From positions 1,426,001 to 1,490,000 of the forward strand of contig NZ_JAUTAZ010000001.1 of NCBI RefSeq assembly GCF_030818905.1: DNA of 64,000 nucleotides, given 5' to 3'. A program made the position numbers and the translations under genes. The notes below the pieces were generated by a model. The model had not been told where the DNA came from. It did no database searches and saw only the letters and a program-made list of their open reading frames with translations. Below are positions 61,369-64,000 of the stretch, one piece after another; the stretch's first letter is position 1; each line of letters starts with the position of its first letter. Origin of the DNA: Microbacterium sp. SORGH_AS_0888. GTDB lineage: Bacteria > Actinomycetota > Actinomycetes > Actinomycetales > Microbacteriaceae.

Positions 61369-61394
61369 TTATCCAATCTGTCGACTTTGGATCC
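61369..61394. promoter_or_regulatory. GGATCC-pair operator, copy 8 (degenerate)
   Basis: A full GGATCC at 61389-61394 is preceded by TTATCC at 61369-61374, 20 bp away, within the same AT-rich context (TTATCCAATCTGTCGACTTT). It marks the right end of the regulon and lies 16 bp from the start of the peptide-type binding protein. Confidence 0.6.
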
Positions 61395-61409
61395 AAACGA
61401 GGAGGATTC

Positions 61410-62969
61410 GTGTTTTCCACCCGCCACATCGCTCCACCCGTTCTCACGCTCGTCACCGTTCTCGCCGTGGTGGGCTGCGCCGCAGCCGACGACGGCAACA
61501 CCTCCCCCGGGACGACGGACACGGTCCGAAGCACACTTCTGACCGACCCGAGCACGTTCGATCCCGCTCGCGCGACCGCGACGGACGACTACCAGGTCGC
61601 ACGTCTGCTGTACGACACCCTGTTGCGACGCGACGACGGCAACCGGCTCGTGGGCGGTCTGGCACGCACCTGGGAGTCGGTGAGCGCGTCCGAGTATGTC
61701 CTCACGCTCCGCGACGACGCGACCTGCTCGGACGGCACTCCGATCACGGCCGAGGTGGTGGCTGCCTCCCTCTCACGGTTCATGGACCCGGCGACCGGCT
61801 CCTCGGCGCGCAGCCTGGCCTTCGGGCGCGGCCAGTCGACGGTGACCGCGGACGATGCCGCCGGCACCGTCCGCATCTCGCTGACCGAGCCCTGGTCGGA
61901 TCTGCTGACGGGACTGACGCTGCCGCAGTCGGGAATCGTCTGCCCGGCGGGACTCGCCGACCTCGACGCGCTCGCGGCGGGAACGGCCACCGGCGCCTTC
62001 TCCGGCCCCTACACCCTCGCCGAAGCGCAGCCCGCCGTCTCCTACCGGTTCGATCTGCGCGACGACTACGACGCATGGCCCGAGTTCTCGACGCCGCTGA
62101 CGGGCACTCCCGCAGCCTCGGTGGCGCTGGTCCCTCTCTCGGACGACGCCACCACCGCCACGCAGCTGCTCGCCGGCGCGCTCGACGTCGCGCCGATCTT
62201 CGACGACAACGTCGCGCGACTGGAGACCGGCGGCGGGTTCGACGCCGTCACCGTCACCTCTTCCACGAGCTACGTGGTGTTCAACGAGCGCGAGGGGACG
62301 ATCTTCCACGACAACCGCGACCTCCGGCTGACGGTCGCCCGCCTCATCGATCCCGAGGCGCTCAACGACATCGTCACCTCCGGCCGCGGCGAGGTGCTGC
62401 ACACCCTCGCCTCCAACAATGTTCCCTACGTCGTCGCCGACAGCCCCGCCGCCATCGCCTACGACCCGAACGCGGCGGGTTCTCTCGCCGGGGTCCACAT
62501 CGCGATGATCGGCACGACCGCCTTCGGTGAAGCGAACGACTACATCGCCGAGGTCCTGCGGGCGGCCGGCGCGACCGTCGACCTGTCGGCGGTCGACAAC
62601 GCGACCTGGTCGACGACCACGGGAGCCGGCGGCTCCGGCTGGGACCTGACCCTGCAGGGCGACGTCAACGCGATGGGGACGCTGCCTTCGTCGCTGCTGC
62701 GTGTGATGGGCCCGACGACCGAGCAGGGCGGCCGGTCGAAGACGGGCGCGGACAATGCCGAGGGATACAGCGCGCTCCAGCGCGCCTTGGCGGCGACGGA
62801 TGATGCGGACAAGGCCGCCGCGTTCGCCGAGGCCCAGGAGAGCGTGCTCGCACGGGTCGACGCGCTGCCGCTGGTGAGCTCGGTGGCGACCTGGTTCTCC
62901 GCCCCCGGCTTCTCGGTGCGCGCGTTCGGCGACTACGTCGACATCAGCACACTGCGCCTCACGGACTGA
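61410..62969 (+). CDS. ABC peptide/nickel-type substrate-binding lipoprotein (family 5)
   Basis: A 519-residue lipoprotein with lipobox VVGCAAA and the family 5 order: TDPSTFDPARATATDDYQVARLLYDTL near the mature N-terminus and ARTWESVSASEYVLTLRDDATCSDGTPI. Such proteins bind peptides, opines or other large solutes. GTG 61410 was chosen because GAGGAGGATTC lies directly upstream; frames further upstream run through the operator. Its linkage to the Lrp-type gene and the GGATCC element suggests it supplies a substrate of the cluster. Confidence 0.9.
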   Translation: MFSTRHIAPPVLTLVTVLAVVGCAAADDGNTSPGTTDTVRSTLLTDPSTFDPARATATDDYQVARLLYDTLLRRDDGNRLVGGLARTWESVSASEYVLTLRDDATCSDGTPITAEVVAASLSRFMDPATGSSARSLAFGRGQSTVTADDAAGTVRISLTEPWSDLLTGLTLPQSGIVCPAGLADLDALAAGTATGAFSGPYTLAEAQPAVSYRFDLRDDYDAWPEFSTPLTGTPAASVALVPLSDDATTATQLLAGALDVAPIFDDNVARLETGGGFDAVTVTSSTSYVVFNEREGTIFHDNRDLRLTVARLIDPEALNDIVTSGRGEVLHTLASNNVPYVVADSPAAIAYDPNAAGSLAGVHIAMIGTTAFGEANDYIAEVLRAAGATVDLSAVDNATWSTTTGAGGSGWDLTLQGDVNAMGTLPSSLLRVMGPTTEQGGRSKTGADNAEGYSALQRALAATDDADKAAAFAEAQESVLARVDALPLVSSVATWFSAPGFSVRAFGDYVDISTLRLTD

Positions 62970-62987
62970 TCCTGCCCGCCCGCCGCC

Positions 62988-64000
62988 ATGGACTCGCTCG
63001 CCCTCTCCGTCGGCACGCCCTCTCCTGTGGAGGGGGCCGTGCCGACGGCTCGCTCGCCCTGGTTCCGCTTCGCCGCACGCCGACTCGCAGGGCTCGCGGC
63101 GACCCTCGCGACGCTCGTCGTCGTCTCCTTCCTCATCGTCCAGCTCATCCCCGGGGATCCCGCCGTCGCTCTCGCGGGCTCCGATGCGACGACGGCGGAG
63201 ATCGAGCAGCTGCGCGCACGTCTGGGTCTGGATCTGCCGCTGTGGCAGCAGTTCGGCGGATACGTCGGCGGTCTGCTCACCGGCGATCTCGGGACGTCCT
63301 TCCGGTACGGCGTGCCCGTCGCACAGCTGGTCGCCGCGCGGCTGCCCTTCACCGTGACCGTGTCGCTCGTGGGCATCCTCGTCGTCCTGGTCGTGGCCGT
63401 CCCGCTCGGCATGGCGGTCGGCGTGCTCACCCGCGGCGGCCGGCGCCGCTGGATGGACGCGGGCTTCGGCGCCGCGACCGGCCTCCTGGACTCGCTGCCC
63501 GGCTATGTGCTGGCCACCCTGCTCGTCATCCTGCTCGGAACCGGCGTCGGCCTGCTTCCGGCGCTGCCGCCCGCCTACACGAGCCGCGCCCCCGCCGCGT
63601 CGTTCGTGCTCCCCGTGATCGCCCTCTCGGTCGGACCGATCTGCACCGTGGCTCGCGTCGTCCGAAGGGAGACGGCCGTCGTCCTCGGCGAGGACTACAT
63701 CCGCACGGCGAGGGGCTGGCGGCTGCCTGCGGCGACCCTCTACCTGCGCCATATGCTCCCCAACCTGCTCACCACGACGTTGACGCTGAGTGGCCTCGTG
63801 CTGAGCGGGATGCTGGGCGGGGCCCTGGTCATCGAGAGCGTCTTCGCCCTGCCCGGGCTGGGCACCGGCATCATCCAAGCCATCCTCGATCGCGACTATC
63901 CCGTGATCCAGGGGATGGTCGTCGTGATCGGCTCGATCGCCGCAGTCATCACCGTGATCGTCGATGTGCTGCTGGGCATCGTCGACCCGCGAACGCTGGG
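62988..64000 (+). CDS. ABC peptide-type transporter permease (DppB-like), 3' end outside window
   Basis: Reading from ATG 62988 gives over 330 residues: a cytosolic N-terminus, then LVVVSFLIVQLIPGDPAVALAG, LRARLGLDLPLWQQFGGYVGGLLTGDLGTSFRYG, and the coupling region VLGEDYIRTARGWRLPAATLYLRHMLPN. These are diagnostic of DppB/OppB permeases. The frame is still open at the window edge. It starts 18 bp after the binding-protein stop; a DppC-like permease probably follows. Confidence 0.92.
   Translation, partial: MDSLALSVGTPSPVEGAVPTARSPWFRFAARRLAGLAATLATLVVVSFLIVQLIPGDPAVALAGSDATTAEIEQLRARLGLDLPLWQQFGGYVGGLLTGDLGTSFRYGVPVAQLVAARLPFTVTVSLVGILVVLVVAVPLGMAVGVLTRGGRRRWMDAGFGAATGLLDSLPGYVLATLLVILLGTGVGLLPALPPAYTSRAPAASFVLPVIALSVGPICTVARVVRRETAVVLGEDYIRTARGWRLPAATLYLRHMLPNLLTTTLTLSGLVLSGMLGGALVIESVFALPGLGTGIIQAILDRDYPVIQGMVVVIGSIAAVITVIVDVLLGIVDPRTL

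Noticed and set aside
29123..61394. GGATCC repeats as chance BamHI sites or cloning remnants
   Set aside because: They occur as pairs at 20-21 bp, nearly always in promoter gaps and in AT-richer flanks, whereas single GGATCC words inside genes lack the partner and flanks.
1..64000. A genomic island with integrase, IS elements or attachment sites around the catabolic cluster
   Set aside because: No transposase, integrase, tRNA or flanking direct repeat was seen, and base composition looks uniform by eye, so transfer is not supported by the window alone.
1..64000. CRISPR arrays, rRNA or tRNA genes
   Set aside because: No regularly spaced repeats and no tRNA cloverleaf or rRNA signature were found on either strand.

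Overview
The window looks like a chromosomal segment of a high-GC actinobacterium, most likely Microbacterium or another Microbacteriaceae. This is inferred from the very GC-rich third codon positions, frequent GTG/TTG starts, likely leaderless genes with a TANNNT -10 box next to the start codon, the ribosomal-protein block rplM-rpsI-glmM-coaA, and the flavour of the proteins. No tRNA, rRNA, CRISPR array, transposase or integrase was seen.

Layout. (a) 1-3.7 kb, core genes: coaA (cut by the window edge), a Ppx/GppA phosphatase, glmM, rpsI and rplM. (b) 4-12.8 kb, carbohydrate locus: a LacI-type regulator, an ABC sugar importer (lipoprotein and two permeases, no ATPase), a GH127-type glycosidase and an NAD-dependent epimerase run leftward; a GH63-type glucosidase runs rightward. 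A perfect 38-bp palindrome sits between the divergent halves. (c) 12.8-17.8 kb, mixed genes: LuxR regulator, CPBP protease, low-molecular-weight tyrosine phosphatase, sulfurtransferase and an ohrR-ohr peroxide-resistance pair. (d) 17.8-27.9 kb, urea nitrogen: MBL hydrolase, allophanate hydrolase, urea carboxylase (with an apparent frameshift), two urea-amidolyase-associated proteins, a divergent AmtR-like TetR regulator and a sodium:solute symporter. Two AmtR-type boxes lie in front of the urea operon and the symporter.

(e) 28-61.4 kb is the most unusual part: a roughly 33-kb accessory catabolic cluster for an unidentified nitrogen compound. Every divergent promoter region in it carries two GGATCC-centred half-sites spaced 21 bp (one copy 20 bp, two copies with one degenerate half). 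The eight copies mark one regulon, probably governed by the GntR/FCD regulator inside the cluster. The genes encode a polyamine-type ABC importer with three related binding proteins, a Rieske oxygenase with its reductase, a glutamine-synthetase-like ligase, an aldehyde dehydrogenase, a gamma-glutamyltransferase homologue, amidases, amidohydrolases, RidA proteins, a flavin monooxygenase, an isochorismatase-like hydrolase and four phosphotriesterase-fold proteins. Inferred logic: import of an amine or N-heterocycle, gamma-glutamylation, oxidation, aldehyde oxidation, amide hydrolysis, and ammonia or urea release toward the neighbouring urea module. Several members have lost canonical metal ligands or catalytic residues while intact relatives sit in the same cluster.

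(f) 61.4-64 kb: the start of a peptide-type ABC importer (binding protein, first permease cut by the window edge).

Two apparent frameshifts (lacI 3' end, urea carboxylase) and one in-frame deletion (gamma-glutamyltransferase homologue) deserve checking against reads.
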